A DNA stretch of 64,000 bases from the NCBI RefSeq assembly GCF_027622855.1, contig NZ_JAPZVR010000008.1, positions 121,437 to 185,436 on the forward strand, written 5' to 3'. Position numbers and translations under genes: made by a program. Position 1 is the stretch's first letter, and the number at the start of each line of letters is the position of its first letter. This document shows, piece by piece, positions 41,784-50,431 of the stretch. The DNA is from Glycomyces algeriensis. GTDB lineage: Bacteria > Actinomycetota > Actinomycetes > Mycobacteriales > Micromonosporaceae. The notes under the pieces were generated by a model. That model worked only from the letters and a program-made list of their open reading frames with translations. It was not told where the DNA came from and searched no databases.

Positions 41784-43637
41784 ATGGCCACCCCCGCACT
41801 CGCACTCGGCACCGTCGTGCGCCGCTCCCGCCGCACACTCCCCCTACTGGGCGCCTCCGCGCTCGCCGGGACCCTGAGCCTGCTCGCACTGCCACTGGCA
41901 CTCGCGAACGCGGTCGACAGCGCAGTCGCGGGCCACGGCGCCCACACCTGGACATGGATCGCGGCGGCGCTCATCCTCCTCGGCGTCGCATGCGACCTCG
42001 TCGACGCCTTCACCGAGACCACCTGCACGGCAGACGCGGCGGCATGGCTGCGCCAAGGCCTCGTCCGACGCATGCTCGGCATCCCCCACCGCATCCGCGA
42101 ATTCGACACCGGCGACCTCGTCGCCCGCACCTCGGCCGGCGCAGCGGACGCCGCCCAAGCCGGCCCCGGCGTCATCGGCGCACTCGCCGCGACACTGCCG
42201 CCCGTGGGCGCGCTGGCGATGCTGCTGTGGCTCGACTGGACGCTCGCGGTCGCGTTCGCGGCCGGCCTGGCCCTTGTGGCGATGGTGCTGCGGCTCTTCG
42301 CGAAGGAGACCGCCGCCGCCGCGATGGGGTACCAGCGCGTGCAGGGGACGATGGCGGCGCGGCTGACCGAGTCGATCGGCGGCAGGCGCACCATCGCGGC
42401 CGCGGGCACGGTCGACGCCGAGACCGAGCGCGTCCTCTCCGATCTCCCCGAACTCGCCGTGCACGGGAGAGCGAGCTGGCGGGCCCTGTCGGCGGCCGGA
42501 GCGCGGGCGGCGTTCGCCGGTCCACTGGCGACGGTCGGCGTGCTGGCGGTCGCCGGGTTCCTCGTCGGGCAAGGGCGGCTGAGCGCGGGCGAGGTGCTGG
42601 CGGCAGGCCAGTACGCGATGCTCGGCGCGGGCCTGGGCTCACTGACCGGGGTGGTCGGCGTCCTCGCCCGGGCGAAGGCGGCGGTGGCGCGGCTCAGCGA
42701 GGTCCATGCCGTGCCGATGCTCGAGTACGGCGACCGGACACTGCCGAACGCGACGCACGATAACGGCGAGGCGGCACGGCCCGGCACCGCCCACGCTCCT
42801 CCGGCGCCCAGTGTTGCGAACGCCGACCGATCATCCACCGCCGCACCGGCGTTCACGCCGACCGGCTTGCGGAGCGCCGCTCCCTCTGGCGCACCGACCG
42901 GGCCGCGCATCGTCACCTCGCCCGCTGATCCGGCCGAGGTCCCTACGACCCGCGGCCTGCTCGAACTGCGCGCGGTGACCGTGCAAGGCCCGGCAGGACC
43001 GATCCTCGAAGACGTCGCGTTCACGGTCCCGGGCGGCGCGGTCGCGGCAGTCGTGGGCGCATCCGGGTCAGGGAAATCGGTGCTCGCGGCGGTGGCTGCT
43101 CGGCTGCGCGACCCCGACTGCGGCGAGGTGCGGTTGGACGGGGTCCCGTTGCCCGCCTTGTCGGCCGAGGCATTGCGGGACGCCGTTGGTGTCGCGTCGG
43201 AACGACCGGCGCTCGCCGGAGCGACCCTCGCCGACGCGATGGGCCCTGGCAGGCCGCGGGAAGCGGTCATGGCCGCGGCGGCGGCGGTCGGCGCGGACGG
43301 CTTCGCCGAACGCCTCCCGGACGGCTACGACACGCCGCTGGAGCGGGTCCCGATGTCGGGCGGGGAAGCCCAGCGGATCGGTCTCGCCCGCGCGTGGCGC
43401 GCCGAACGGCTGCTGGTGCTGGACGACGCGACCGCCGCCCTCGACGCGGTCAGCGAACTGCGGATCGCCGAAGCCCTGGCCGCGAGCGGCCGGACGAGGC
43501 TCGTTGTGACGCACCAGGTCCGAGTCGCGGCCCAGGCGGATCTGGTGGTGTGGCTGGAGGCGGGCAAGGTGCGCGCAGTGAGTTCGCATCGAACCCTGTG
43601 GACGGATCCCGACTACCGGGAGGTCTTCCACCAATGA
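41784..43637 (+). CDS. ABC exporter half-transporter, RamA-like
   Basis: A 617-aa protein: membrane domain residues ~15-305, ATPase domain ~392-617. Walker A GASGSGKS (425-432), signature MSGGEAQ (524-530), H-loop VVTHQ. In Walker B (LLVLDDATAALD, 543-554) the catalytic Glu is Asp548, and the Q-loop region reads SERPAL, so this is probably the degenerate site of a heterodimer. Between the domains lies a ~70-residue Ala/Pro/Thr-rich disordered linker (~320-390). Partner is the gene at 44155. Expected to export the lanthipeptide. Confidence 0.9.
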   Translation: MATPALALGTVVRRSRRTLPLLGASALAGTLSLLALPLALANAVDSAVAGHGAHTWTWIAAALILLGVACDLVDAFTETTCTADAAAWLRQGLVRRMLGIPHRIREFDTGDLVARTSAGAADAAQAGPGVIGALAATLPPVGALAMLLWLDWTLAVAFAAGLALVAMVLRLFAKETAAAAMGYQRVQGTMAARLTESIGGRRTIAAAGTVDAETERVLSDLPELAVHGRASWRALSAAGARAAFAGPLATVGVLAVAGFLVGQGRLSAGEVLAAGQYAMLGAGLGSLTGVVGVLARAKAAVARLSEVHAVPMLEYGDRTLPNATHDNGEAARPGTAHAPPAPSVANADRSSTAAPAFTPTGLRSAAPSGAPTGPRIVTSPADPAEVPTTRGLLELRAVTVQGPAGPILEDVAFTVPGGAVAAVVGASGSGKSVLAAVAARLRDPDCGEVRLDGVPLPALSAEALRDAVGVASERPALAGATLADAMGPGRPREAVMAAAAAVGADGFAERLPDGYDTPLERVPMSGGEAQRIGLARAWRAERLLVLDDATAALDAVSELRIAEALAASGRTRLVVTHQVRVAAQADLVVWLEAGKVRAVSSHRTLWTDPDYREVFHQ

Positions 43638-44158
43638 CCCGAGACCAGCACCCGGGCCTCGCTGCGACAGTGCAGCCACCCGGCACGACACCTCACGCCG
43701 TCGCCGTCGCCGTCGCCATCGCCATCGCCATCGCCATCGCCATCGCCATCGCCATCGCCATCGCCATCGCCATCGCCATCGCCATCGCCATCGCCATCGC
43801 CATCGCCATCGCCATCGCCATCGCCATCGCCATCGCCATCGCCAAGGATTGTCGGTCCCTCAATGCACCCTTGTATCGGGGGCCCATCGCACGACGCTCC
43901 CGACCCCGGGGGTCGGTCACCCCCGCACTGCCACGCCCGCGCGCGATCGTCGCGCGGGCGATTGCGAACCGGCATACCCGCGCTCGAGGACCGGTCATCC
44001 CAACAGCTCATGCGAACCTCCGCCACCGCCACCGCAGTTCACGCCCCTGGGCAATGCACCGGGCGAACCATCCGACAACGCAGTGGCATATCACGCATCA
44101 CTCCTCGCGCCGTTCACACTGCTCACCCCGCTCACATCACTCGGCGGCCACGTCATGA
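43634..44158 (+). CDS. Translationally coupled 174-codon frame with (Ala-Val)3(Ala-Ile)21 repeat
   Basis: An unusual frame lying exactly between the two exporter genes. Its ATG overlaps the stop of the first transporter gene (ATGA) and has GGGAGG ten bases upstream; its own TGA overlaps the ATG of the second (ATGA). Residues ~1-21 are soluble, ~22-69 are an alternating Ala-Val then Ala-Ile tract from the hexanucleotide repeat, and ~70-174 are Arg/His/Ser/Pro-rich. The tract is hydrophobic and long enough to span a membrane twice. No homologue is recognised, and the C-terminal part has poor codon bias. It may be a real protein, a translation relay, or a chance product of repeat expansion between ramA and ramB. 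Confidence 0.45.
   Translation: MTRDQHPGLAATVQPPGTTPHAVAVAVAIAIAIAIAIAIAIAIAIAIAIAIAIAIAIAIAIAIAIAIAIAKDCRSLNAPLYRGPIARRSRPRGSVTPALPRPRAIVARAIANRHTRARGPVIPTAHANLRHRHRSSRPWAMHRANHPTTQWHITHHSSRRSHCSPRSHHSAATS
43697..43840 (+). repeat. Hexanucleotide tandem repeat, (GCCGTC)3(GCCATC)21
   Basis: 24 uninterrupted six-base units (144 bp), the last 21 identical. The copy number keeps the frame in any multiple. Perfect identity suggests recent expansion by slippage or active maintenance, and copy-number variation between isolates is likely. It may be collapsed or mis-sized in short-read assemblies. Confidence 0.98.
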
Positions 44159-46353
44159 GGGTCCTCCTGCGTTACGCCGCTTCCGGACTGCGCCCGAGAG
44201 CGCTCCTCGCACTCTTCCTGTGGTCCATCCCCGAAACACTCCCGACCGCGCTGTTCGGGCTCATGATCGCCCGCGCCCTCGACGACGGGTTCCTCGCCGG
44301 GCGCCCCTGGACCGGCGCCGCCTGGCTCGGCGGACTCATGGCCGCCGCGGCCATCGGTGCGTTCGGCACCCGCGGGCTCTACGCCACCCTCGGCGCCACA
44401 GTGGAGCCGTTCCGGGACCGCTTGGTGCGCCATGTGATATGTCACGCGCTACGTACCTCAGTCGCCGGTCGACCCGACTCGGGAGCCGTCTCCCGCCTCG
44501 CCCGACAGGTCGAGATCGCTCGCGACTCGTACGCGGGTGTGGTGCTCGCCGTCCGCGGATGCCTCGTCACCGCAGTCGGCGTCTCCGTAGGCCTCCTCGC
44601 GCTCGATCCGCGCCTCGCGCTGTTCGTGCTGCCGCCGTTCCTGCTGGGGCTCTTCGCCTTCATCGCCACAATCGGCTTCGCCGCCGCACGGCACTGGCGC
44701 GCAGCCGAAGCCGACGAGAGCATGGCCGAGCACATCGGCCAGGTCGCGGCCGCCGCGACCGACCTTGCGGGCTGCGGCGGCGAAACATACGGCGAGGCGT
44801 TCACCGCCGGACCAATCGCGCGTCTCGCCGCCGCCGAGCGGGCCCTAGCCGGAGCGGCGGCGCTGCGCGCCGTGTGCTTCGCAGTGGGCGGATGGCTGCC
44901 ACTGCTGGCGGTCCTCGCCGCCGCGCCATGGCTCGCCGACCGCGGCCTCACCGCCGGCGCGCTCACCGGAGCGCTGCTCTACGTCCTCACCGGCATCCAG
45001 CCCGCTCTCAACACTCTGGTCTCCGGCCTCGGCAACAGCGGCCTGCGCCTGTGCGTCGCCCTGAGCCGCATCCTCAACGGCGGCAATAGCACTGCCTCCG
45101 CAAGCCCACTCGAAGCCGCGAGCATCGCCGGTGGCCCCGGAGACGGCACGGGCACCACCGCTCCCCGCGATGGCGCAAGCCCTCACCCCACCGCCGCGAA
45201 CCAGCCCGTCGCAATAGTGGCCACCGCTGACCCCATCGGCGGCACAGGCACCCGCGCCACTGCCATCGCCTCCCTCGACGCCACCAGACCCGCCTCCAAC
45301 CCCAGCGATGAAACGGGACCCGCTACCGACCTCATTGACCTCCCCTCCGAGACTCCGCGAACACCCCCGGCCGCCGCCGCACCGCCGCACTCCCGCGCCG
45401 CGTCCGAGCCGGGCGGCGCCGCGGTCCAACCCGCCCGACCGCGGGGCACGCACCATCCCGAACCGTCAGACCCTTCCGGCACCATTGCATCGGGGGCGCT
45501 CCAGTTCGGACACACCCGACTCCGGGGAAAGGACGAACCCGACCTTTCCCCCGACGACCAGCCACCCGCCCTCGCCGCCCGCGGCCTGACCTTCGCCTAC
45601 GGCCCGCACGCCGCACCGGCCGTCGACGACCTCGACCTCACCGTCCCCGCAGGCGACCACCTCGCGATCATCGGCCCCAGCGGCATCGGCAAATCCACCC
45701 TGGCCGCACTGCTCTGCGGGCTCCTGCGACCCGACGCGGGCACAGTCGTCTACGGCCGCACCGAAGCCGACGCCTTCACCGCGGCCGAGCTCGCCCAGCG
45801 CCGCGTGCTCATCCCCCAGGAGGCCTACGTCTTCACCGGCACCGCGCGCGCCAACCTGAACTACCTCGATCCGGACGCCACCGACGCCGAACTCACCACC
45901 GCGGCCGCCGCTGTCGGCGCCGCGAACCTCGTCGACCGGCTCGGCGGCCTCGACGCGGTCCTCGACCCGCGCCGACTCTCGGCCGGGGAGCGCCAGCTCA
46001 TCGCGCTCGCCCGCGCCTACCGCTCCCCCGCCCCGATCGCGGTCCTCGACGAGGCCACCTGCCATCTCGACCCCGCCGCCGAGGCCCGCGCTGAGGCGGC
46101 CTTCGCCGCCCGCGGCACCCTCGTCGTCATCGCTCACCGCGCGAGCTCCGCGATGCGGGCCCGCCGGCTGCTCGTCCTCGACGGTGACAGCGCGATCATC
46201 GGCGACCACGCGCACCTGCGGGGCACGTCAGCGCTGTACCGGAGCCTGCTGGCGCACTGGGGAGCCGACGATCATCTGGACGCGCGGGACCCGTTGCCGC
46301 CCAAGGCGACCGACGATCGCGTCGCAGCAGGTCAGATCCAGCCCGCCTCCTGA
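44155..46353 (+). CDS. ABC exporter half-transporter, RamB-like
   Basis: A 732-aa protein from the ATG at 44155 (the frame is open further upstream, so a longer N-terminus is possible). Membrane domain residues ~15-305; ATPase ~473-732 with GPSGIGKST, LSAGERQ, AVLDEATCHLD (intact Glu) and VIAHR, hence the consensus catalytic site of the pair. A ~165-residue linker (~309-472) rich in Ala/Thr/Pro/Gly separates the domains, very long for this family. No good Shine-Dalgarno; the start is coupled to the preceding frame. Its 3' end overlaps the convergent regulator gene by 22 bp. A copy of the dispersed palindrome lies at codons ~91-97. Confidence 0.9.
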   Translation: MRVLLRYAASGLRPRALLALFLWSIPETLPTALFGLMIARALDDGFLAGRPWTGAAWLGGLMAAAAIGAFGTRGLYATLGATVEPFRDRLVRHVICHALRTSVAGRPDSGAVSRLARQVEIARDSYAGVVLAVRGCLVTAVGVSVGLLALDPRLALFVLPPFLLGLFAFIATIGFAAARHWRAAEADESMAEHIGQVAAAATDLAGCGGETYGEAFTAGPIARLAAAERALAGAAALRAVCFAVGGWLPLLAVLAAAPWLADRGLTAGALTGALLYVLTGIQPALNTLVSGLGNSGLRLCVALSRILNGGNSTASASPLEAASIAGGPGDGTGTTAPRDGASPHPTAANQPVAIVATADPIGGTGTRATAIASLDATRPASNPSDETGPATDLIDLPSETPRTPPAAAAPPHSRAASEPGGAAVQPARPRGTHHPEPSDPSGTIASGALQFGHTRLRGKDEPDLSPDDQPPALAARGLTFAYGPHAAPAVDDLDLTVPAGDHLAIIGPSGIGKSTLAALLCGLLRPDAGTVVYGRTEADAFTAAELAQRRVLIPQEAYVFTGTARANLNYLDPDATDAELTTAAAAVGAANLVDRLGGLDAVLDPRRLSAGERQLIALARAYRSPAPIAVLDEATCHLDPAAEARAEAAFAARGTLVVIAHRASSAMRARRLLVLDGDSAIIGDHAHLRGTSALYRSLLAHWGADDHLDARDPLPPKATDDRVAAGQIQPAS
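44427..44445 (-). repeat. Dispersed palindrome copy 1 (inside the RamB-like gene)
   Basis: GTGACATATCACATGGCGC on the minus strand, matching the consensus GTGNCATATCACRTGTCAC except near the end. In the gene it is read as His-Val-Ile-Cys-His with codons CAT, ATA and TGT that are rare here. Confidence 0.7.
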
Positions 46354-46934
46354 GCGATGCGGACCGCGTCGATCCGGCTGCGCGCCCCCGACTTGTGGAT
46401 GGCGTTCGACAGGTAGTTGCGGACCGTCTCCACCCGCAGGAACAGCAGCTCGGCGATCTCGCGCGTCGTGGCGCCCGTCCCGACGTGGCTCAGGACCTCC
46501 CGCTCCCGCTTGGTGAGCGGGTTGCGGCGGGCCCGCATGGCCGCCAGCGCGATCGATCCGTCGATCACGACCTCGCCGTCGGTGAGGCGGTGGATCGCGT
46601 CGATGAGCTGCTCGAAGGTCGCCTCGGTGGTCATGAACCCGACGCGCGGCACGAGCCGCGTGAGGTCCTCGGAGAGCCCCGCGGTGCGGGTGGGGTCGAC
46701 GAGGAGGAGCACGCTCATTTCGGGCAGGGCCGCGCAGAGCGCTTCGGCGCGTTCGGGAGGCAGTAAACCGGTGTCGTGGACGAGTACGTCGGGCTGCAGT
46801 CGCAGTGCGGCGGCCAGCGGGTCCTCATCGCGGTCAGTGTCGTCGATGAGGGCGATGCCCTGCTCGCCGGACAGTCCTCGGCGCAATGCCGTGCGCCAGA
46901 GGCATTGGTCGTGCTGGACGAGTACGCGGATCAT
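46332..46934 (-). CDS. LuxR-type orphan response regulator, RamR-like
   Basis: A 200-aa regulator: N-terminal receiver-like domain (1-120) and C-terminal LuxR HTH (LTKREREVLSHVGTGATTREIAELLFLRVETVRNYLSNAIHK, cited as TTREIAELLFLRVETVRNYLS). The receiver keeps Asp54 (VHDTGLLP), but the acidic pocket reads VQHD and the conserved Lys is Glu (FMTTEA), so phosphorylation is doubtful. It lies convergent to the cluster, the usual ramR/amfR position, and should activate the lanKC operon. No sensor kinase is adjacent. Confidence 0.88.
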   Translation of the reverse strand: MIRVLVQHDQCLWRTALRRGLSGEQGIALIDDTDRDEDPLAAALRLQPDVLVHDTGLLPPERAEALCAALPEMSVLLLVDPTRTAGLSEDLTRLVPRVGFMTTEATFEQLIDAIHRLTDGEVVIDGSIALAAMRARRNPLTKREREVLSHVGTGATTREIAELLFLRVETVRNYLSNAIHKSGARSRIDAVRIAQEAGWI

Positions 46935-47176
46935 GGACTCCCACCTGTGTCACCTTCGCAAGTCCCTGCCGACACCCACCCGTCGTGTCCGGGATCCTGG
47001 TACAGGCCTTAGGGTACCGGTCCGCAAAGGACACCAAACGCGAGGAAATGTCAGATCAGCGACAAATGGTGATCGGGCGGGATATTGGCACATCGCAATG
47101 CCCCGAAAAACGCCGGAAGGGCCCGTCCGCGGTGCCGGCGAAGGCCTCGCCGGACCTGGACAGGCCCTTTTGGAAT

Positions 47177-47195
47177 GTGACACGTGATATGTCAC
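47177..47195 (-). repeat. Dispersed palindrome copy 2 (intergenic)
   Basis: GTGACATATCACGTGTCAC, a full match to the consensus, 8 bp downstream of the DedA stop codon and far from the RamR promoter. It has perfect 6-bp arms GTGACA/TGTCAC. Confidence 0.8.
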
Positions 47196-47202
47196 TGTGT
47201 TT

Positions 47203-47898
47203 TCAGGCGGCGCGTGCCGTCCTTCCGCCCGCGTCGTCCGTTTCACCGGCGGGCGCCGGCGCCTCGAGTGCCACCGGCGGGGCCGCGATCGCGAGTACGA
47301 CTGCGGTGTCGGCGGGCTGGTCGGGGTGGGTGCGCTGCCACCGGCGGGCGAGCCAGCCGAGGAAGAGCCCCATCGCCAGCATGGTGACGACCGAGCCGAC
47401 GAGCGACTGCAGCCCCGGTCCGGCGATCCACGCGATCGCCAGCCCCAGCCCGACCGAGTACACGGCCCACAGGACCCCGCCGAGGGCGGCCATGCGCGCG
47501 TACGGCGGCTTGGCGGTGCCGGCCGCCGCCCACGCCAGCGCGGTGCGCCCGGCGGGCAGGAACCGCGCCACCATCGTCGTCCGGTAGGGGTGGTCGCTGA
47601 TGGTGCGCTGCAGGAGCGTCTCGAGTTTCACGACCGTGCCGGTCACGAGGCCGCGGACGGCGCGGGGACTGCGGCGGGCGAGGCCCGCGCGCAGGGCCCG
47701 GAACAGCCGGTAGCCCAGGAACTCGCCGAGCCAGGAGGCGACGGCGGCGCCGACGAGCAGCACGCCGATGAGGAGCGGGTTGCCGAAGACGAGCCCGGCG
47801 GCGGCGGTCACGAGCGTCGCGCTCGGAAGCACGGGTGCGAAGAAGTCCGCGACCACCATGCCGATGAGGATGAGCATCGCCCAGAAGAAGACCGTCAT
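47203..47898 (-). CDS. DedA family membrane protein
   Basis: A 231-aa integral membrane protein. Seen: the N-terminal hydrophobic helices, GNPLLIGVLLVGAAVASWLGEFLGYRLFRAL (re-entrant region), the family signature RFLPAGRTALAWAAAGTAKPPYARMAALGGVLWA with key Arg/Pro (cited as ARFLPAGRTALAWAAGTAK-like), and three C-terminal helices. DedA proteins act in envelope homeostasis and probably lipid-carrier translocation. A Pro/Ala-rich tail follows. Start ATG at 47898 after GGGGGGA. Confidence 0.85.
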   Translation of the reverse strand: MTVFFWAMLILIGMVVADFFAPVLPSATLVTAAAGLVFGNPLLIGVLLVGAAVASWLGEFLGYRLFRALRAGLARRSPRAVRGLVTGTVVKLETLLQRTISDHPYRTTMVARFLPAGRTALAWAAAGTAKPPYARMAALGGVLWAVYSVGLGLAIAWIAGPGLQSLVGSVVTMLAMGLFLGWLARRWQRTHPDQPADTAVVLAIAAPPVALEAPAPAGETDDAGGRTARAA

Positions 47899-47927
47899 GG
47901 GTCCCCCCGTTCACCGAGTGCCGGAGA

Positions 47928-47956
47928 GGGACCGGGCCGGGGGTTGGCCCGGTCCC
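47928..47956 (-). terminator. Hairpin terminator of the MMPL gene
   Basis: 11-bp stem GGGACCGGGCC/GGCCCGGTCCC with a 7-nt loop, 14 bp after the MMPL stop. Confidence 0.8.
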
Positions 47957-47969
47957 CTTCGGGCATCGG

Positions 47970-50213
47970 CTACTTGGACGCTCCGACGAGCTCGCGCTCG
48001 TCTTCGCTCGGGGCGTCCTTGGTGAGGTGCTCCTGGAGCTTGTCCCCTTCGACGTCCACGTTCGGGAGGATCCGGTCGAGCCACTTGGGGATCCACCACG
48101 AGCCGCGGCCGATGAGGGCCATGATCGCGGGGATGATCGCCATGCGGACCACGAACGCGTCGAAGATGACGGCGGCGGCCAGCGCGAAGCCCATCGAGGC
48201 GATGAGCGCTTCACCGCTGAAGATGAACGCCGCGAAGACGCTGATCATGATGAGCGCGGCGGCGACCACGACCCGCGAGGAGTGGCCGTAGCCCTCCACG
48301 ATGGCCCGCTTCGGGTCGGCGCCGTGCACGTAGGCTTCGCGGACGCGGGTGACCAGGAAGATCTGGTAGTCCATCGCGAGGCCGAAGACGAGGCCGATCA
48401 TGAGGATCGGCATCATCGACATGATCGGGCCGGGCTGGTCGACGTTGAACAGCTCTGCGCCCCAGCCCCACTGGAAGACCGCGACGAGGGCGCCGAGGGC
48501 GGCGAACACGCTGAGCATGAAGCCGAGCGTGGCCATGATCGGCACGAGGATCGAGCGGAACACCAGCAGCAGGATGAGCGCCGCGAGGCCGACGACGATG
48601 AGCATGTACGGCAGCAGCGCGTCGTTGAGGTTGTCGGAGATGTCGATGTTCAGTGCGGTGGCGCCGGTGACGGCCCAGTTCGCGTCGGTGTCGTCGGCGA
48701 GGAAGCCGCGGATCTCGTGCACGAGTTCGTTGGTGGCGTGGTCGGACGGTCCGGTCTCCGGGATGACGGTGACCATGACGGTGTCCAGGTCGGCGTTCGG
48801 GAACGCCTGGCCGACGACGGCGATGCCGTCGATGTCGTTCAGCTCTGCGGTGATGTCCTGCGCGGCGGTCATCGCGTCGACGCCGTCTTCGAGGTCGCCG
48901 ACGATGATGAGCTGGCCGTTGAAGCCCGCACCGAAGCCCTCGCTGATGAGGTCGTACGCCTGGCGCTGGGTGGTCTCCGTGCCGGAGGTGCCGGCGTCGG
49001 GGAGGCCCAGTTCGAGGTCGAGCGCCGGGTAGGCGAGCGTGCCGAGGCCGACGATGCCGACGAGGGCGACCAGGATCGGGTGGCGGGTGATGAACCCGGC
49101 CCAGCGCTTGCCGCCGTTGGGCTTGGCGTCGTGAAGGCCTTCGGCGATGCGGCGGCGCTGCCGCTTGGTGAAGATGCGCTTCCCGGTGAACCCGGCGAAG
49201 GCCGGGAGCAGGGTGACGGCGATGAGCACGGCGATGACGACGGTGACGGCGGCGGCCACGGCCATCTCGGTCAGGAACGGGATGTTCACGACCGACAGGC
49301 CCAGGAGCGCGATCACGACGGTGAGGCCGGCGAAGAACACGGCGGAGCCGGCGGTGCCGACGGCGCGGCCCATGGCCTCGGCGCGGGCGCGCTTGTCCTC
49401 GACGCGGCCGTCCGCGGCGAGTTCGTTGCGGTAGCGGGAGAGGATGAACAGCGCGTAGTCGATGCCGACGGCGAGGCCGATCATGGAGGCCAGCGTGCCG
49501 GTGGACTCGCTGACGTTCATGAAGGAGGTCGCGGCGAGGATGCCCGCGGTGGTGAGCATGACGCCGAGCACGGCGGTGATGATCGGCAGGCCCGCCGCGA
49601 GGAGGGCGCCGAAGGTGATCACGAGGACGACGAGCGCGACGCCGATGCCGATGAGCTCGGTCGTGCCGGTCTCGGGCATCGGCTGGAGGACGTCGCCGCC
49701 GACCTCGACGCGGACGCCCGCGTCCTCGGTGTCGGCGATGGCGTCTTCGAGGTAGGCGATGGTGCCCTCGTCGAGCTCCATGGCGGGCTCGGCGTAGGCG
49801 ACCTGCATGACGGCGATGGTCTGGCCGTCGGCGGCGATCATGCCGATCGGGTTGCCGGCCTCGTCGGTGGCGAAGGGGCTGGTGACCGAGGCGATCTGCG
49901 GCGAGTCGGCCATGGTGGCCGCGAGGTCGTCGATGACGGCCTTGTTGGCCTCCGCGGTGAGCGGTTCGCCGTTCTCGGACTCGAACACGATCTGCGCGGT
50001 GCCGCCGTCGGCGTTCGCGTCGGGGAAGCGGTCTTCGAGGAGGTCGAAGGCCTCCTGGGATTCGGTGCCGGGCAGGACGAACTCGGGGTTCGTCTCCTGC
50101 TGCATGGTCGCCGCTGCTGCGCCGACGCCGCCGACGATGAGGATCCAGACGGCGAGGACGAGCCATCGCAGTCGGTAGGACCCTCTGCCGAGGCGGTAGA
50201 GGAAGGTGGCCAC
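47970..50213 (-). CDS. MMPL/RND family transporter
   Basis: A 747-aa polytopic protein with the MmpL plan: TM1 after ~15 residues, a large extracellular loop (~40-180), TM2-6 (with MIGLAVGIDYALFILSRYRNEL), a second loop, and TM7-12 (with MIGLVFGLAMDYQIFLVTRVRE). The two GxxxDY motifs hold the proton-relay Asp-Tyr pairs. It should move lipids or amphiphiles across the membrane with proton force. GTG at 50213 with AAGGAG upstream. The TetR gene lies upstream on the same strand. Confidence 0.92.
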   Translation of the reverse strand: MATFLYRLGRGSYRLRWLVLAVWILIVGGVGAAAATMQQETNPEFVLPGTESQEAFDLLEDRFPDANADGGTAQIVFESENGEPLTAEANKAVIDDLAATMADSPQIASVTSPFATDEAGNPIGMIAADGQTIAVMQVAYAEPAMELDEGTIAYLEDAIADTEDAGVRVEVGGDVLQPMPETGTTELIGIGVALVVLVITFGALLAAGLPIITAVLGVMLTTAGILAATSFMNVSESTGTLASMIGLAVGIDYALFILSRYRNELAADGRVEDKRARAEAMGRAVGTAGSAVFFAGLTVVIALLGLSVVNIPFLTEMAVAAAVTVVIAVLIAVTLLPAFAGFTGKRIFTKRQRRRIAEGLHDAKPNGGKRWAGFITRHPILVALVGIVGLGTLAYPALDLELGLPDAGTSGTETTQRQAYDLISEGFGAGFNGQLIIVGDLEDGVDAMTAAQDITAELNDIDGIAVVGQAFPNADLDTVMVTVIPETGPSDHATNELVHEIRGFLADDTDANWAVTGATALNIDISDNLNDALLPYMLIVVGLAALILLLVFRSILVPIMATLGFMLSVFAALGALVAVFQWGWGAELFNVDQPGPIMSMMPILMIGLVFGLAMDYQIFLVTRVREAYVHGADPKRAIVEGYGHSSRVVVAAALIMISVFAAFIFSGEALIASMGFALAAAVIFDAFVVRMAIIPAIMALIGRGSWWIPKWLDRILPNVDVEGDKLQEHLTKDAPSEDERELVGASK

Positions 50214-50286
50214 GCTGGGTGCTCCTTACAAGGGTTCACCGTCCGGCTCCGCCGCCTCGTGGCGTTCGAGGGTCGGTCGCTTTCAA

Positions 50287-50309
50287 GCAGTGCCGTTGCA
50301 CGGCAATGC
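50287..50309. promoter_or_regulatory. Dyad upstream of the MMPL gene
   Basis: TGCCGT-TGC-ACGGCA with outer GCA/TGC arms one base further out, in the 218-bp gap between the TetR and MMPL genes. Likely operator; it differs from the dyad in front of tetR. Confidence 0.5.
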
Positions 50310-50431
50310 CTTTGAGCGACGTGACCTTCGACGCCTATTGGGTGTGCGGCGGCGGGGCCGGTCGGCTCGGGTGGTGTTCGCCGGCGTCGTCGACGGCGGG
50401 TTTCCTGGTGTGTTGCAGCTATGGGGTGTGG

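Noticed and set aside
38852..42763. Long Arg/Pro-rich frame across lanKC and lanA
   Set aside because: Out-of-frame shadow of lanKC; it runs through the precursor gene and two start/stop junctions without homology.
43697..43840. CRISPR-like array
   Set aside because: The repeat is a 6-bp tandem with no spacers, and there are no cas genes.
43613..44032. Long minus-strand frames made of Gly-Asp or Met-Ala repeats
   Set aside because: They are translations of the complement of the hexanucleotide repeat, with no start context, coupling or flanking codon bias.
48027..50315. Long plus-strand frame opposite the MMPL gene
   Set aside because: Antisense shadow; Asp/Gly/Val-rich nonsense product, while the minus strand encodes a clear transporter.
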